Position numbers and translations under genes: made by a program. The notes beneath the pieces were generated by a model. It did not search any database. It was not told the origin of the DNA and saw nothing but the letters and a program-made list of their open reading frames with translations. A stretch of DNA of 64,000 bases, from contig NZ_CP118157.1 of the NCBI RefSeq assembly GCF_032878875.1, forward strand, positions 1,488,001 to 1,552,000. The letters run 5' to 3'. Origin of the DNA: Microbacterium sp. AB (GTDB lineage: Bacteria > Actinomycetota > Actinomycetes > Actinomycetales > Microbacteriaceae). Below are positions 43,576-52,330 of this stretch, piece after piece; position 1 is the first letter of the stretch; each line of letters begins with the position of its first letter.

Positions 43576-44688
43576 ATGAGCGTCCGCGACCTCGCCGACT
43601 ACCCCTGGGACACCGTCACCCCTTACCGGGAGCGCGCCGCGGCGCACGCGGGGGGCCTCGTCGACCTGTCTATCGGCTCGCCCGTCGACCCGACCCCGGA
43701 GATCGTGCGACGGGCTCTCGCGGAGTCGACGGACGCGCACGCCTATCCGCAGACCGTCGGCACGCCCGCGCTGCGCGAGGCGATCGTGGACTGGTACGCG
43801 CGTCGCCGGGGCGTCGCCGGCCTGAGCGTCGACGAGGTCCTCCCGACGATCGGGTCCAAGGAGCTCGTCGCGCTGCTCCCGACCCTCCTCGGGCTCGGCG
43901 AGGGCGACGTCGTCGTGCACCCCCGTGCCGCGTATCCGACCTACGAGGTGGGGGCCCGGGTCGTGAACGCGACGCCCGTGGCGTCCGACGACCCGTCCGA
44001 GTGGCCCGAGGGTGCCAGGCTCATCTGGATCAACACCCCCGGCAACCCCGACGGACGCACCTGGACCGTCGACGAGCTCGCCGTCGCGGTGAGCCGTGCG
44101 CGGGAGCTCGGCGCCGTGCTCGCGAGCGACGAGTGCTATGCGGAGCTCGGGTGGGACGGCCCGTGGGCGGAGGAGCCGGTGCCCTCCGTGCTCGATCCCC
44201 GCGTCACGGGCGGCAGCCGCGACGGGCTCCTGAGCGTCTACTCGCTGAGCAAGCAGTCCAACCTCGCCGGCTATCGCGCGGCCTTCGTGGCCGGATGCCC
44301 TCGCATCGTGGGCGACCTCCTCGCCGCCCGCAAGCACCTCGGTCTCATGCCCCCGGCGCCCGTGCAGCATGCGATGGCCGTGGCCCTCGGCGACGACGCG
44401 CACGTCGAGGCGCAGAAGGCGCTCTACCGCGCACGACGCGACCGGCTGCGCCCCGCGGTGGAGGCCGCCGGATTCCGCATCGACAGGAGCGAGGCGGGCC
44501 TGTACCTGTGGGCGACGGAGGGACGCGACGCCTGGGAGTCGATGGGCAGGCTCGCCGATCTCGGCATCCTCGCCGGTCCCGGCGTCTTCTACGGTCCGTG
44601 CTTCCCGCAGCACGTGCGGCTGTCGCTCACGGCGAGCGACGAGCGCATCGCCGCCGCGGCCGAACGCCTGAACGGACAGGGCTCGTAG
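43576..44688 (+). CDS. dapC: Succinyldiaminopimelate transaminase (DapC)
   Basis: 370 aa class I/II PLP aminotransferase making N-succinyl-LL-DAP in lysine/peptidoglycan synthesis. SIGSPVDPTPEIV opens the fold, INTPGNPDGRTW is the substrate segment, and the PLP lysine lies in SVYSLSKQSNLAGYRAAFVAG (~residue 225). A branched-chain aminotransferase function is possible, but the fdxA-dapC order and the dapD/dapE genes nearby favour DapC. It starts 3 nt after the fdxA stop and is probably cotranscribed with it. Confidence 0.88.
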   Translation: MSVRDLADYPWDTVTPYRERAAAHAGGLVDLSIGSPVDPTPEIVRRALAESTDAHAYPQTVGTPALREAIVDWYARRRGVAGLSVDEVLPTIGSKELVALLPTLLGLGEGDVVVHPRAAYPTYEVGARVVNATPVASDDPSEWPEGARLIWINTPGNPDGRTWTVDELAVAVSRARELGAVLASDECYAELGWDGPWAEEPVPSVLDPRVTGGSRDGLLSVYSLSKQSNLAGYRAAFVAGCPRIVGDLLAARKHLGLMPPAPVQHAMAVALGDDAHVEAQKALYRARRDRLRPAVEAAGFRIDRSEAGLYLWATEGRDAWESMGRLADLGILAGPGVFYGPCFPQHVRLSLTASDERIAAAAERLNGQGS

Positions 44689-44733
44689 GTTTCCTCCACG
44701 ACTCCTCCCGGCCTTTGGGAGTTTTCACAGGTA

Positions 44734-44762
44734 GGCGACACGACCGTTAGGCTGTAGAGGCA
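44734..44762 (+). promoter_or_regulatory. Possible gltA promoter
   Basis: TTCACA followed about 18 nt later by TAGGCT gives a plausible weak -35/-10 pair about 100 nt before the gltA start; other hexamers (TAGAGG) lie close. The 44689-44865 gap holds no gene and no clear terminator. Confidence 0.4.
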
Positions 44763-44865
44763 CAGCGTTCGCATACTCATCCGATCGTGTGCCGGGCCGC
44801 CGATCGGCGGCCACAAGAGTTCCATGCGACCAAGACGTCGCGAAGACGATCCTCCAGGAGGCGCT

Positions 44866-46161
44866 GTGAGCGACGCGGGAAACCCGGCCGACAAGGCCAC
44901 CCTCACGATCGGTGACAAGACGGCGGAGTTCCCCGTTCTGCAGAGCAGCAGCGGCGTCCCGAGCATCGACATCTCGACGCTCATGCGCGAGACGGGGCAC
45001 ACCACCCTCGACTACGGCTTCGTGAACACGGCGTCGACGACGTCGGCGATCACCTACATCGACGGCGACCAGGGGATCCTGCGCTACCGCGGCTACCCGA
45101 TCGAGCAGCTCGCGAAGAACTCGAGCTTCCTCGAGACGGCGTGGCTGCTCATCTACGGGGAGCTGCCGACGGCGGACGAGCTCGCCGGGTTCGACGACCG
45201 CATCCGCCGTCACACGCTCCTGCACGAGGACCTCAAGCAGTTCTTCACGGCCCTTCCCGACGGCGCCCATCCGATGGCCGTGCTCTCGTCGGCCGTCTCG
45301 GCGCTGTCGACGTACTACGAGCACCAGTCCGACCCGGCGAACCCCGAGCACGTCGAGCTCAACATCATCCGGCTCCTCGCGAAGCTGCCCGTCATCGCGG
45401 CGTACGCCCACAAGAAGTCGATCGGCCAGGCGTTCCTCTACCCCGACAACTCCCTGAGCTTCGTCGACAACTTCCTGCGCCTGAACTTCGGCGTGATGAG
45501 CGAGCCGTACGACGTCGACCCGGTCATGTCGCGCGCCCTCGAGCGCCTCCTCATCCTGCACGAGGACCACGAGCAGAATGCGTCGACCTCCACGGTGCGC
45601 CTGGTCGGCTCGACGGGAGCCGACCAGTTCGCCTCGGTCTCCGCCGGCATCCACGCCCTCTCGGGCCCGCTGCACGGCGGCGCGAACGAGGCCGTCCTCA
45701 AGATGCTCGCCCAGATCCGCGACTCCGGCCAGAGCGTGCAGCGCTTCGTCGAGCGGGTGAAGAACAAGGAGGAGGGCGTGAAGCTCATGGGCTTCGGGCA
45801 CCGGGTGTACAAGAACTACGATCCGCGTGCCAAGCTCGTCAAGGAGTCGGCCGACGAGGTGCTCCGCGAGCTCGGCGTCACCGATCCGCTCCTCGACCTC
45901 GCCAAGGAGCTCGAGGAGATCGCCCTGAGCGACGACTACTTCAAGGAACGTCGTCTCTATCCGAACGTCGACTTCTACACCGGCGTCATCTACAAGGCGA
46001 TGGGCTTCCCGTCGCGGATGTTCACGGTGCTCTTCGCGATCGGGCGCCTGCCCGGATGGCTGGCGCACTGGCGCGAGCTCAACCTCGATCCCCAGACCAA
46101 GATCGGGCGTCCGCAGCAGCTCTTCACCGGCTCGCCGGAGCGGGAGTACCCGACGGCCTGA
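44866..46161 (+). CDS. gltA: Citrate synthase
   Basis: 431 aa, the hexameric bacterial type. It condenses acetyl-CoA and oxaloacetate. Visible catalytic regions: HEDHEQNASTSTVRLVGSTGADQFASVSAGIHALSGPLHGGANE (residues ~235-280; catalytic His in LHGGANE), LMGFGHRVYKNYDPRAK (~306-322) and NVDFYTGVIYKAMGFP (His/Asp/Arg catalytic set conserved). The GTG at 44866 has an AGGAGG 6 nt before it; the longer ATG at 44824 lacks one. Entry enzyme of the TCA cycle; ends before repeat copy 3. Confidence 0.94.
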   Translation: MSDAGNPADKATLTIGDKTAEFPVLQSSSGVPSIDISTLMRETGHTTLDYGFVNTASTTSAITYIDGDQGILRYRGYPIEQLAKNSSFLETAWLLIYGELPTADELAGFDDRIRRHTLLHEDLKQFFTALPDGAHPMAVLSSAVSALSTYYEHQSDPANPEHVELNIIRLLAKLPVIAAYAHKKSIGQAFLYPDNSLSFVDNFLRLNFGVMSEPYDVDPVMSRALERLLILHEDHEQNASTSTVRLVGSTGADQFASVSAGIHALSGPLHGGANEAVLKMLAQIRDSGQSVQRFVERVKNKEEGVKLMGFGHRVYKNYDPRAKLVKESADEVLRELGVTDPLLDLAKELEEIALSDDYFKERRLYPNVDFYTGVIYKAMGFPSRMFTVLFAIGRLPGWLAHWRELNLDPQTKIGRPQQLFTGSPEREYPTA

Positions 46162-46193
46162 GTCGCCTCGCGCCCGCCGCCCGCGCAATCGGC

Positions 46194-46261
46194 GAGGATC
46201 CATCCGGCCGGCGAGAATCCATCCGCCACGCGCATTGTCGCGGTGCGGATGGATTCTCGCC
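46194..46261. repeat. 19-nt periodic intergenic repeat, copy 3 (gltA / dapD junction)
   Basis: Forward units GAGGATCC (46194) and GAGAATCC (46213) and inverted units ATTGTC (46234) and ATTCTC (46253), each pair 19 nt apart with a 21-nt step at the centre. The arms 46210-46226 and 46245-46261 are perfect 17-bp complements (GGCGAGAATCCATCCGC). It lies between convergent genes, so RNA from either side could fold into a stable hairpin. Confidence 0.85.
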
Positions 46262-46283
46262 GCATCGATCGACGAGGCGCGGC

Positions 46284-47231
46284 TCAGGCGTGGAGCGCAG
46301 CGTTGAGCGTCACGCCGACGCCCCTGCGGCGCCGGGCCTGGATGGCGCCCGTCACGGAGTTGCGGATGAACAGCAGACCGCTCGCGCCGTGGAGCGACGC
46401 GGCCTTCACGATCTGCGGCGTTCCGTCCGCCGTCGGGGGCTCGTCGGGGAGGACGACCTTCGTGCCGGCGGTGATGTAGAGACCGGCCTCCACGACGCAG
46501 TCGTCGCCGAGGGAGATCCCGATGCCGGCGTTGGCGCCGAGCAGCGTCCTCTCGCCGATCGACACCCGGTGGGTGCCGCCTCCGGAGAGCGTCCCCATGA
46601 TCGACGCGCCGCCGCCGATGTCGCTGCCGTCTCCGACGACGACGCCCTGCGAGACGCGGCCTTCGACCATCGACGCGCCGAGCGTGCCCGCGTTGAAGTT
46701 GACGAAGCCCTCGTGCATGACGGTCGTCCCGGGGGACAGGTACGCGCCCAGCCGCACGCGCGACGCGTCGGCGACGCGCACGCCGGGGGGGAGGACGTAG
46801 TCCGTGAGGCGCGGGAACTTGTCGAGGGACTGCACCTGGATCCCGGCACGCTGGAGCACGGGGCGCAGCCGGGTGAGGTCGTCCGGATGGACCGGCCCCG
46901 CGTTCGTCCAGGCGACGTTGGGCAGATGGGCGAAGACGCCGTCGAGGTTGAGGTCGTTGGGCTTCACGAGGCGGTGCGAGAGCGCGTGCAGACGCAGATA
47001 GGCGTCCGAGGTCGACGCGGGCGCCGCATCGAGGTCGATCTCGACCTGCACGGCCTCGACCGTGACGTTGCGGCGCTCGTCCGGGCCCGCGGCGCGCTCG
47101 AGCTCCGCCGCCGATGCCTCCGCAACGGCGGGCGAGCCCGTGCCGAGCCTTCCGTACCAGGTGTCCAGTACCGTGCCGTCGCCGGCGATCGTCGCGAGGC
47201 CGACGCCCCAGACCGTTCGTTCATCGCTCAT
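46284..47231 (-). CDS. dapD: Tetrahydrodipicolinate N-succinyltransferase
   Basis: 315 aa, the actinobacterial DapD with an alpha/beta N-terminal domain and a C-terminal left-handed beta-helix of hexapeptide repeats ([47 protein letters not shown], residues ~165-250). It succinylates tetrahydrodipicolinate in lysine and DAP synthesis. It is divergent from dapE. TACCCT (47239-47244) lies 7 nt before the ATG; a GGGAGG also falls inside that spacer. It converges with gltA over repeat copy 3. Confidence 0.93.
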   Translation of the reverse strand: MSDERTVWGVGLATIAGDGTVLDTWYGRLGTGSPAVAEASAAELERAAGPDERRNVTVEAVQVEIDLDAAPASTSDAYLRLHALSHRLVKPNDLNLDGVFAHLPNVAWTNAGPVHPDDLTRLRPVLQRAGIQVQSLDKFPRLTDYVLPPGVRVADASRVRLGAYLSPGTTVMHEGFVNFNAGTLGASMVEGRVSQGVVVGDGSDIGGGASIMGTLSGGGTHRVSIGERTLLGANAGIGISLGDDCVVEAGLYITAGTKVVLPDEPPTADGTPQIVKAASLHGASGLLFIRNSVTGAIQARRRRGVGVTLNAALHA

Positions 47232-47290
47232 GCCTCCCAGGGTATCCGGGAGCGCGGGGCGTCTCCTCCGCGCTCGATAGACTCGAGGCC

Positions 47291-48367
47291 ATGCCGACGC
47301 TCGACCTCACCCTGTCCGCCGCCGATCTGACCCGGGCGATCTGCGACATCCCGAGCGTCTCCGACGACGAGCGCGTCCTCGCGGACGCGATCGACGAGGC
47401 CGTCCGCGCGCTCGCGCACCTCGAGGTGCATCGCGACGGCGACACGATCGTCGCGCGCACGCAGCTCGGGCGTGCGCAGCGGGTCGTCATCGCCGGTCAC
47501 ATCGACACGGTGCCCGTCAACGGCAACGTGCCGACCCGCGACGTCGAGATCGACGGCGAGCCCTTCATCTGGGGGCGCGGCACCGTCGACATGAAGGGCG
47601 GCACGGCCGTGCAGCTCCGGCTCGCGGCCGAGCTCGCCGACCCCGTCGTCGACATCACGTGGATCTGGTACGACCACGAGGAGGTCGAGGCCTCGAAGAG
47701 CGGCCTCACGAGGCTCGCCGCGACGCGTCCCGATCTGTTCGCCGGCGATCTCGCCATCCTGGGAGAGCCCTCGAACGGAGAGGTCGAGGGCGGCTGCAAC
47801 GGCACGCTCCGCGTCGTGGCACGCACCCGGGGCCGTCGGTCCCACTCGGCACGGGCGTGGATGGGCGAGAACGCGATCCACGCCGCGGCGCCGATCCTCG
47901 CGCGGCTCGCCGCGTACGAGCCGCGGGAGATCGTCGTCGACGGTCTCGCCTACCGCGAAGGGCTGAACGCCGTGAGGATCTCGGGCGGCGTCGCGGGGAA
48001 CGTCATCCCCGACCTGTGCGAGGTCGAGGTGAACTTCCGCTTCGCGCCCAGCAGGTCGGGGGAGCAGGCGGTCGCGCACGTCCGCGAGGTGCTCGAGGGC
48101 TTCGACGTCGAGGTGACCGACCTCGCCGAGGGCGCCCGGCCCGGGCTCGATGCGCCGATCGCGCAGGACTTCGTCCGCGCGGTGGGCGCGACGCCCCGGC
48201 CGAAGTACGGGTGGACGGACGTCGCGCGCTTCTCGGCGCTCGGCGTGCCGGCCGTGAACTACGGCCCCGGCGATCCGAGCCTCGCGCACCACGACGAGGA
48301 GCGCGTGTCCGTCGCGCAGATCGAGGACGTCGAGCGGGGTCTGCGGGCATGGCTGACGGCCGGCTGA
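47291..48367 (+). CDS. dapE: Succinyl-diaminopimelate desuccinylase
   Basis: 358 aa M20 metallopeptidase of the actinobacterial DapE type. [14 protein letters not shown] (~residue 75) and [13 protein letters not shown] (~96) supply zinc ligands, WYDHEEVEA (~residue 125) the catalytic Glu, [18 protein letters not shown], and a late [15 protein letters not shown] the last His. It makes LL-DAP from its succinyl form. TAGACT stands 7 nt before the ATG (47278-47283), so the gene is likely leaderless. Its end overlaps the next gene by 19 nt. Confidence 0.93.
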   Translation: MPTLDLTLSAADLTRAICDIPSVSDDERVLADAIDEAVRALAHLEVHRDGDTIVARTQLGRAQRVVIAGHIDTVPVNGNVPTRDVEIDGEPFIWGRGTVDMKGGTAVQLRLAAELADPVVDITWIWYDHEEVEASKSGLTRLAATRPDLFAGDLAILGEPSNGEVEGGCNGTLRVVARTRGRRSHSARAWMGENAIHAAAPILARLAAYEPREIVVDGLAYREGLNAVRISGGVAGNVIPDLCEVEVNFRFAPSRSGEQAVAHVREVLEGFDVEVTDLAEGARPGLDAPIAQDFVRAVGATPRPKYGWTDVARFSALGVPAVNYGPGDPSLAHHDEERVSVAQIEDVERGLRAWLTAG

Positions 48368-49590
48368 CGGCTTCGTCCGCGACGACGGGCTGGCGCGCCC
48401 GGTGGGATGCGCTCCCCCCTGTCGTCCGCATCACGTCGATCTACGTCGCCGCGCGCCTCGTGACGACGGCGCTCATGCTGCTGAGCGCCCAGCTGTCGCC
48501 GGCGTCGTCCCGGTTCGGGCCGGATCCCGGCCTCGTCGACTACATCCTCGGATGGGACGCCCAGTGGTACTGGACGGTCGCCGTCGACGGCTATCCGGCC
48601 GACCTGCCGCTGTCGGAGGGCGGCGACGTCGAGCAGAACGCCTGGGCATTCATGCCGGTGTACGCATACCTCTCGCAGCTCGTCGGAAACGTGCTCGGCG
48701 CGGGGACGTGGTGGATCGGCGCTCTCCTCGTCTCGCTGGTCGCCGGCTGGGCCGCGTGCGTCGTCCTGCACCGCCTGCTGCGCGAGCGCCTCGACGAGGA
48801 CCGGGCGCAGTGGGGCGTCGTGATCTTCGCGAGCGGGCCCCTCGCCGCGCTGTTCCAGGTGGGGTACGCGGAGTCGCTGTTCCTCCTCTTCCTCCTCACG
48901 GCGCTGCTGTGCGTCATGCGCAGACGGTGGCGCGCCCTGTACCTGCTCGTGCCGCTCATGGGCTTCACCCGGCCCGGAGTGCTCGCCTTCGCGCTCTTCC
49001 TCGGCCTCTACGGGATCTGGCGCCTGACGCGGCGGCGGACCGTTCCGCTTCCGCGCATCGAGATCGTGCACATCGTGGCCGTCGCCGCCCTCGCCACGGC
49101 CGTGGGCTTCGCGTGGCAGGCGATCACGGGCGCGGTGACGGGGGATCCCGAGGCGTACCTCGAGACGGAGCTCGCCTGGCGCCGCTCGTGGACGGGCGAC
49201 GGCGGCGGCTTCGTCCCCTTCGAGGGATGGATCCAGGCAGCGGGGGTGTGGGCCGGCGTGTGGGGGATCCCGGCCTGGCTCTGCTACGCCCTTCTGGGCG
49301 TGGGGGTGGCCGGCACGTTCGCGGCGCTCCTCTTCGCCTCCTCCGTGAGACGACTGGGCGGAGAGGTCCGGCTCTGGTCGGCGAGCTACCTCGTCTACCT
49401 GCTGGCGGTGTTCTTCCCGCAGTCGAGCACCTTCCGCCTCCTCGTTCCGCTCGCCCCGCTCGCGGGAGCACTGGCGGTGACGCGCCGGCCCGGTTACCGC
49501 GCCTGCGTCCTCCTGGCCTGCCTCGTCGCGCAGTGGGCGTGGATCTTCGGCATGTACGGGCACGGGAACACGTTCTGGCTCATCCCCTGA
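48349..49590 (+). CDS. PIG-V-like GT-C family integral membrane protein (putative mannosyltransferase)
   Basis: 413 aa with about 9-10 helices. GWDAQWYWTVAVDGYP (~residue 65-80, first-loop acidic motif), QNAWAFMPVYAYL, VGYAESLFLLFLLTALL, GFTRPGVLAFALFLGLYG and FPQSSTFRLLVPLAPLAGAL are typical of PIG-V-like glycosyltransferases that use polyprenyl-linked sugars in the membrane. The acceptor is unknown; lipoglycan mannosylation is plausible in actinobacteria. The ATG at 48349 overlaps dapE by 19 nt, so they are probably cotranscribed. Confidence 0.75.
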   Translation: MADGRLTASSATTGWRARWDALPPVVRITSIYVAARLVTTALMLLSAQLSPASSRFGPDPGLVDYILGWDAQWYWTVAVDGYPADLPLSEGGDVEQNAWAFMPVYAYLSQLVGNVLGAGTWWIGALLVSLVAGWAACVVLHRLLRERLDEDRAQWGVVIFASGPLAALFQVGYAESLFLLFLLTALLCVMRRRWRALYLLVPLMGFTRPGVLAFALFLGLYGIWRLTRRRTVPLPRIEIVHIVAVAALATAVGFAWQAITGAVTGDPEAYLETELAWRRSWTGDGGGFVPFEGWIQAAGVWAGVWGIPAWLCYALLGVGVAGTFAALLFASSVRRLGGEVRLWSASYLVYLLAVFFPQSSTFRLLVPLAPLAGALAVTRRPGYRACVLLACLVAQWAWIFGMYGHGNTFWLIP

Positions 49591-49687
49591 ATCCGGTCAC
49601 GAGGGGAAATCTGACACGCCCGTGCAACAGCGGATGACAACGCGACCGATAAACTAGAGCTCTGACCGCAACGGAAAGGATGCCGCG

Positions 49688-49861
49688 ATGGCAGCGATGA
49701 AGCCGAGAACCGGAGACGGACCTATGGAGGCCGTGAAGGAGGGGCGCCTCATCATCGTGCGCGTCCCGCTCGAAGGTGGCGGGCGACTCGTCGTATCCGT
49801 CAATGACGAAGAGGCCCGGGAGCTGCACGGCGTGCTGGGCAACGTCGTGAGCGCCGCGTAG
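49688..49861 (+). CDS. DUF3117-family small protein
   Basis: 57 aa. MAAMKPRTGDGPMEAVKEGR and the following LIIVRVPLEGGGRLVVSVND match the strongly conserved actinobacterial DUF3117 family, whose function is unknown. GAAAGGA is the ribosome binding site; TAAACT at 49650-49655 is a likely -10. A strong terminator follows at 49881. Very short but certain from conservation of sequence I recognise. Confidence 0.88.
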   Translation: MAAMKPRTGDGPMEAVKEGRLIIVRVPLEGGGRLVVSVNDEEARELHGVLGNVVSAA

Positions 49862-49880
49862 CATTCGCGTTCGTCTCGTG

Positions 49881-49918
49881 GCGGATGGCCGGACCCTCGG
49901 GATCCGGCCATCCGCTTT
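49881..49918. terminator. Strong terminator after the DUF3117 gene
   Basis: GCGGATGGCCGGA (49881-49893) and TCCGGCCATCCGC (49903-49915) form a perfect 13-bp stem with a 9-nt loop, followed by TTTCT. It separates two convergent genes and is the clearest intrinsic terminator in the window. Confidence 0.85.
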
Positions 49919-49919
49919 C

Positions 49920-50555
49920 TCATGCCGTGGGGACGACCGTCAGCTGGAGGAGACCCTCGTTCACCGTCGACAGCGCGGCGATGACGGCGGCGGAGGCCTG
50001 CGTCTCCTGCAAAAGCGTGCGGTAGTTGCGGGTCGTCGCGTCGCGCTGCACCGGGTCGGCGACGCGTCCGCCGTGCAGCACGCGCGGCACGAGGACCGTG
50101 CCGCCGGGGCGCGCCAGACGCAGCCCGTGCTCGACGTAGTCGATGACGTTCGCGGCATCCGCATCGATGAGCACGATGTCGTATGCGCCCTCGTTCATGC
50201 GCGGGAGGACCTCGGCCGCGCGGCCCGTGATGTAGCGGGCGCGCGCAAGGGGGACCCCCGCCGCCTGGAACGCCGAGCGGGCCGCCGAGAGATGCTCCGG
50301 CTCGCTGTCGATCGTCGTGAGCACCGCCTGAGGCGCGCCGTGCAGGAGCCAGAGCCCCGAGACGCCGGCGCCGGTGCCGATCTCGATGATCGTGCGCGCC
50401 GCCGTGGCCGCCGTCACGACGGCGCACTGCGCGCCGATCCCGGGGCTGATCGGCGCGGCGCCGAGCTCGAGCGCGTTCTGACGGGCGCGAGCGATGTGGT
50501 CGGGCTCGACGACCGTCTCGCGGGCGAAGCGGGCGACCGCATCCAGTTCGCTCAT
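49920..50555 (-). CDS. SAM-dependent O-methyltransferase, family 3
   Basis: 211 aa Rossmann methyltransferase of the catechol O-methyltransferase-like group. IIEIGTGAGVSGLWLL (~residues 56-71) is motif I, AYDIVLIDADAANVIDYVEHGLRLARPGGTVLVPRVL (~residues 124-160) motifs II-III. The acceptor is unknown. It corresponds in position to the mycobacterial Rv1220c-like gene (recalled). AGGAGG lies 8 nt before the ATG. It faces away from tatB across an 82-bp region. Confidence 0.85.
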   Translation of the reverse strand: MSELDAVARFARETVVEPDHIARARQNALELGAAPISPGIGAQCAVVTAATAARTIIEIGTGAGVSGLWLLHGAPQAVLTTIDSEPEHLSAARSAFQAAGVPLARARYITGRAAEVLPRMNEGAYDIVLIDADAANVIDYVEHGLRLARPGGTVLVPRVLHGGRVADPVQRDATTRNYRTLLQETQASAAVIAALSTVNEGLLQLTVVPTA

Positions 50556-50637
50556 AGGGCAATCCTCCTGACGATCTCCTCAGCCTACGGTGCCGTCGGC
50601 GCCCTGACCGGGCGGCGCGGCCCGGTACCCTGAGATC

Positions 50638-51018
50638 ATGTTCTCCGGGCTGACGATCGAGAAGATTGCGCTGATCGGCTTCATCGCAGCCCTCATCGTC
50701 GGCCCCGAGCGGCTCCCGCGGTATGCGGAGAACCTCGCCGTGCTCATCCGCCGGGCGCGGGACTGGCTGCAGGGGGCGCGCACGCGCGTCAAGGACGAGA
50801 TGGGCGAGGACTTCGACGACGTCGACTGGCAGAAGCTCGATCCGCGTCAGTACGATCCTCGACGCATCATCCGCGAGGCGCTCCTGGACGACGCGCCGGC
50901 CGCCGCCGCCGCGGGAAGCGCGCCGAAGGCGGCGGTGCGCCAGCCGCGGACGACCCCGCTCACGCGAGAGACCTTCACCGCCGAGGCGCCGCCGCCGTTC
51001 GACTCCGAGGCGACCTGA
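50638..51018 (+). CDS. tatB: Twin-arginine translocase subunit TatB
   Basis: 126 aa. Residues ~8-22 form the single N-terminal membrane helix; VGPERLPRYAENLAVLIRRARDWLQGARTRVKDEMGEDF (residues ~22-60) is the amphipathic helix of TatB and the rest is a disordered Ala/Pro tail. It forms the receptor complex with TatC for folded exports. TACCCT (50626-50631) 6 nt before the ATG suggests a leaderless mRNA. tatA and tatC are not in this window. Confidence 0.87.
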   Translation: MFSGLTIEKIALIGFIAALIVGPERLPRYAENLAVLIRRARDWLQGARTRVKDEMGEDFDDVDWQKLDPRQYDPRRIIREALLDDAPAAAAAGSAPKAAVRQPRTTPLTRETFTAEAPPPFDSEAT

Positions 51019-51097
51019 CCCCGCTGTGCTCCTGCGGCCGACCGCTCGGTGCGCCCTGCGGCCCGGGCGCGGCGTTCGACGCGGTGCTCGTCTCGCC

Positions 51098-51162
51098 GAG
51101 AGTCCACATGGGCCGCGAGAATCCGGGCGCCGGCCGCATTCTCGCGGCGCGGATCGATTCTC
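51098..51162. repeat. 19-nt periodic intergenic repeat, copy 4 (tatB / mrp junction)
   Basis: Forward units GAGAGTCC (51098) and GAGAATCC (51117), inverted units ATTCTC (51138 and 51157): the same 19-21-19 nt layout as copies 1 and 3. The centre GCCGCGAGAAT/ATTCTCGCGGC (51112-51122 and 51138-51148) is an 11-bp stem. It lies between the convergent tatB and mrp genes. Confidence 0.8.
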
Positions 51163-51190
51163 GCGGTGAGCCTCGGGCGTCCCCGCCGGC

Positions 51191-52330
51191 TCAGGACGGG
51201 GAGAGCGGGAGCTTGCGGCCGAGGAGGCGGCGAGGTTCGGCGGCGAGGGCGGCGGCCACCGCGGCGATCGCCTGCGCCGCGGCGTCTTCGGGATGCGCGA
51301 GGACGACGGGCTCGCCGCTGTCCCCTCCCGCGCGCAGGGCGGGACTCAGCGGCACGGACGCCAGCAGCGGCACCGTGACCTCCGCGGTGGACAGCGCCGA
51401 GGCCACGGCGTCGCCGCCTCCCGAGCCGAACAGATCGAGCGTGCTCCCATCGGGCAGCGTGAACGCCGACATGTTCTCCACGACCCCGACGACCCGCTGA
51501 CCGGTCTGCCGGGCGACGAGTCCGCTCCGCACGGCGACGTCGGAGGCGGCCGTCTGCGGTGTCGTGACGACGAGCACGTCGGCGTGGGGCAGCAGCTGCC
51601 CCACGGAGATCGCGATGTCGCCGGTTCCGGGAGGCATGTCGATGAGGAGGAGGTCGAGATCGCCGAAATAGACGTCGGTGAGGAACTGCTGTACCGTGCG
51701 GTGGAGCATCGGCCCCCGCCAGGCCACGACCTCGTTGCCGTTCTGGAGGAACATCCCGATCGAGATCGCCTTCACCCCGTACGCCACGGGCGGCAGGATG
51801 AGGTCTCCGACCTGGGTCGGGGACGGCGCGACGCCGTCGACGGTGAGCCCGAGGAGGGCGGGGATCGAGAAGCCGTGCACGTCGGCGTCGACGAGCCCGA
51901 CCTTCAGGCCCCGCCCGGCGAGCGCGACGGCGAGGTTGGCGGTCACGGTCGACTTCCCGACCCCTCCCTTGCCGCTCGTGACCGCGATGACACGGGTGAG
52001 CGAGTCCTCGCCGAACGGCATGACGCGCTGTGCGCCCCGAAGGCGCTCGGTGAGCGCCTTGCGCTGTGCCGGCGTCATGACGCCGACCGCGACGGAGACG
52101 GGCGTGCCGTCCGCCGCCTGCTCGGCCGCGCGGCGCACGTCCCTCTCGATCCGGTCCGCAGCCGGGCAGCCGACGATCGTGAGCGCGATCTCGACCTCGA
52201 CGCCGTCGCCGCCGCCGCGCACGCCGCGGACCATGTCGAGCTCGGAGAGGGGGCGCCGCAGCTCGGGGTCCGTCACACGGCCGACGGCGTCGCGGATGCG
52301 ATCGAGCAGAGTGCCGGATGCGTCGCTCAT
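51191..52330 (-). CDS. mrp: Mrp/NBP35-family P-loop ATPase (iron-sulfur carrier type)
   Basis: 379 aa. An N-terminal DUF59 (residues ~5-90) precedes the ATPase domain with the deviant Walker A TSGKGGVGKSTVTANLAVALA (~residue 120). The C-terminal region reads ENMSAFTLPDGSTLDLFGSGGG (~residue 283), where Fe-S cluster-carrying ApbC proteins have a CxxC; here it is absent. It is therefore a Mrp homologue of the actinobacterial type. The ATG overlaps the stop of the DUF1003 gene by 4 nt. The operon runs MgtE-like, DUF1003, mrp. Confidence 0.88.
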   Translation of the reverse strand: MSDASGTLLDRIRDAVGRVTDPELRRPLSELDMVRGVRGGGDGVEVEIALTIVGCPAADRIERDVRRAAEQAADGTPVSVAVGVMTPAQRKALTERLRGAQRVMPFGEDSLTRVIAVTSGKGGVGKSTVTANLAVALAGRGLKVGLVDADVHGFSIPALLGLTVDGVAPSPTQVGDLILPPVAYGVKAISIGMFLQNGNEVVAWRGPMLHRTVQQFLTDVYFGDLDLLLIDMPPGTGDIAISVGQLLPHADVLVVTTPQTAASDVAVRSGLVARQTGQRVVGVVENMSAFTLPDGSTLDLFGSGGGDAVASALSTAEVTVPLLASVPLSPALRAGGDSGEPVVLAHPEDAAAQAIAAVAAALAAEPRRLLGRKLPLSPS

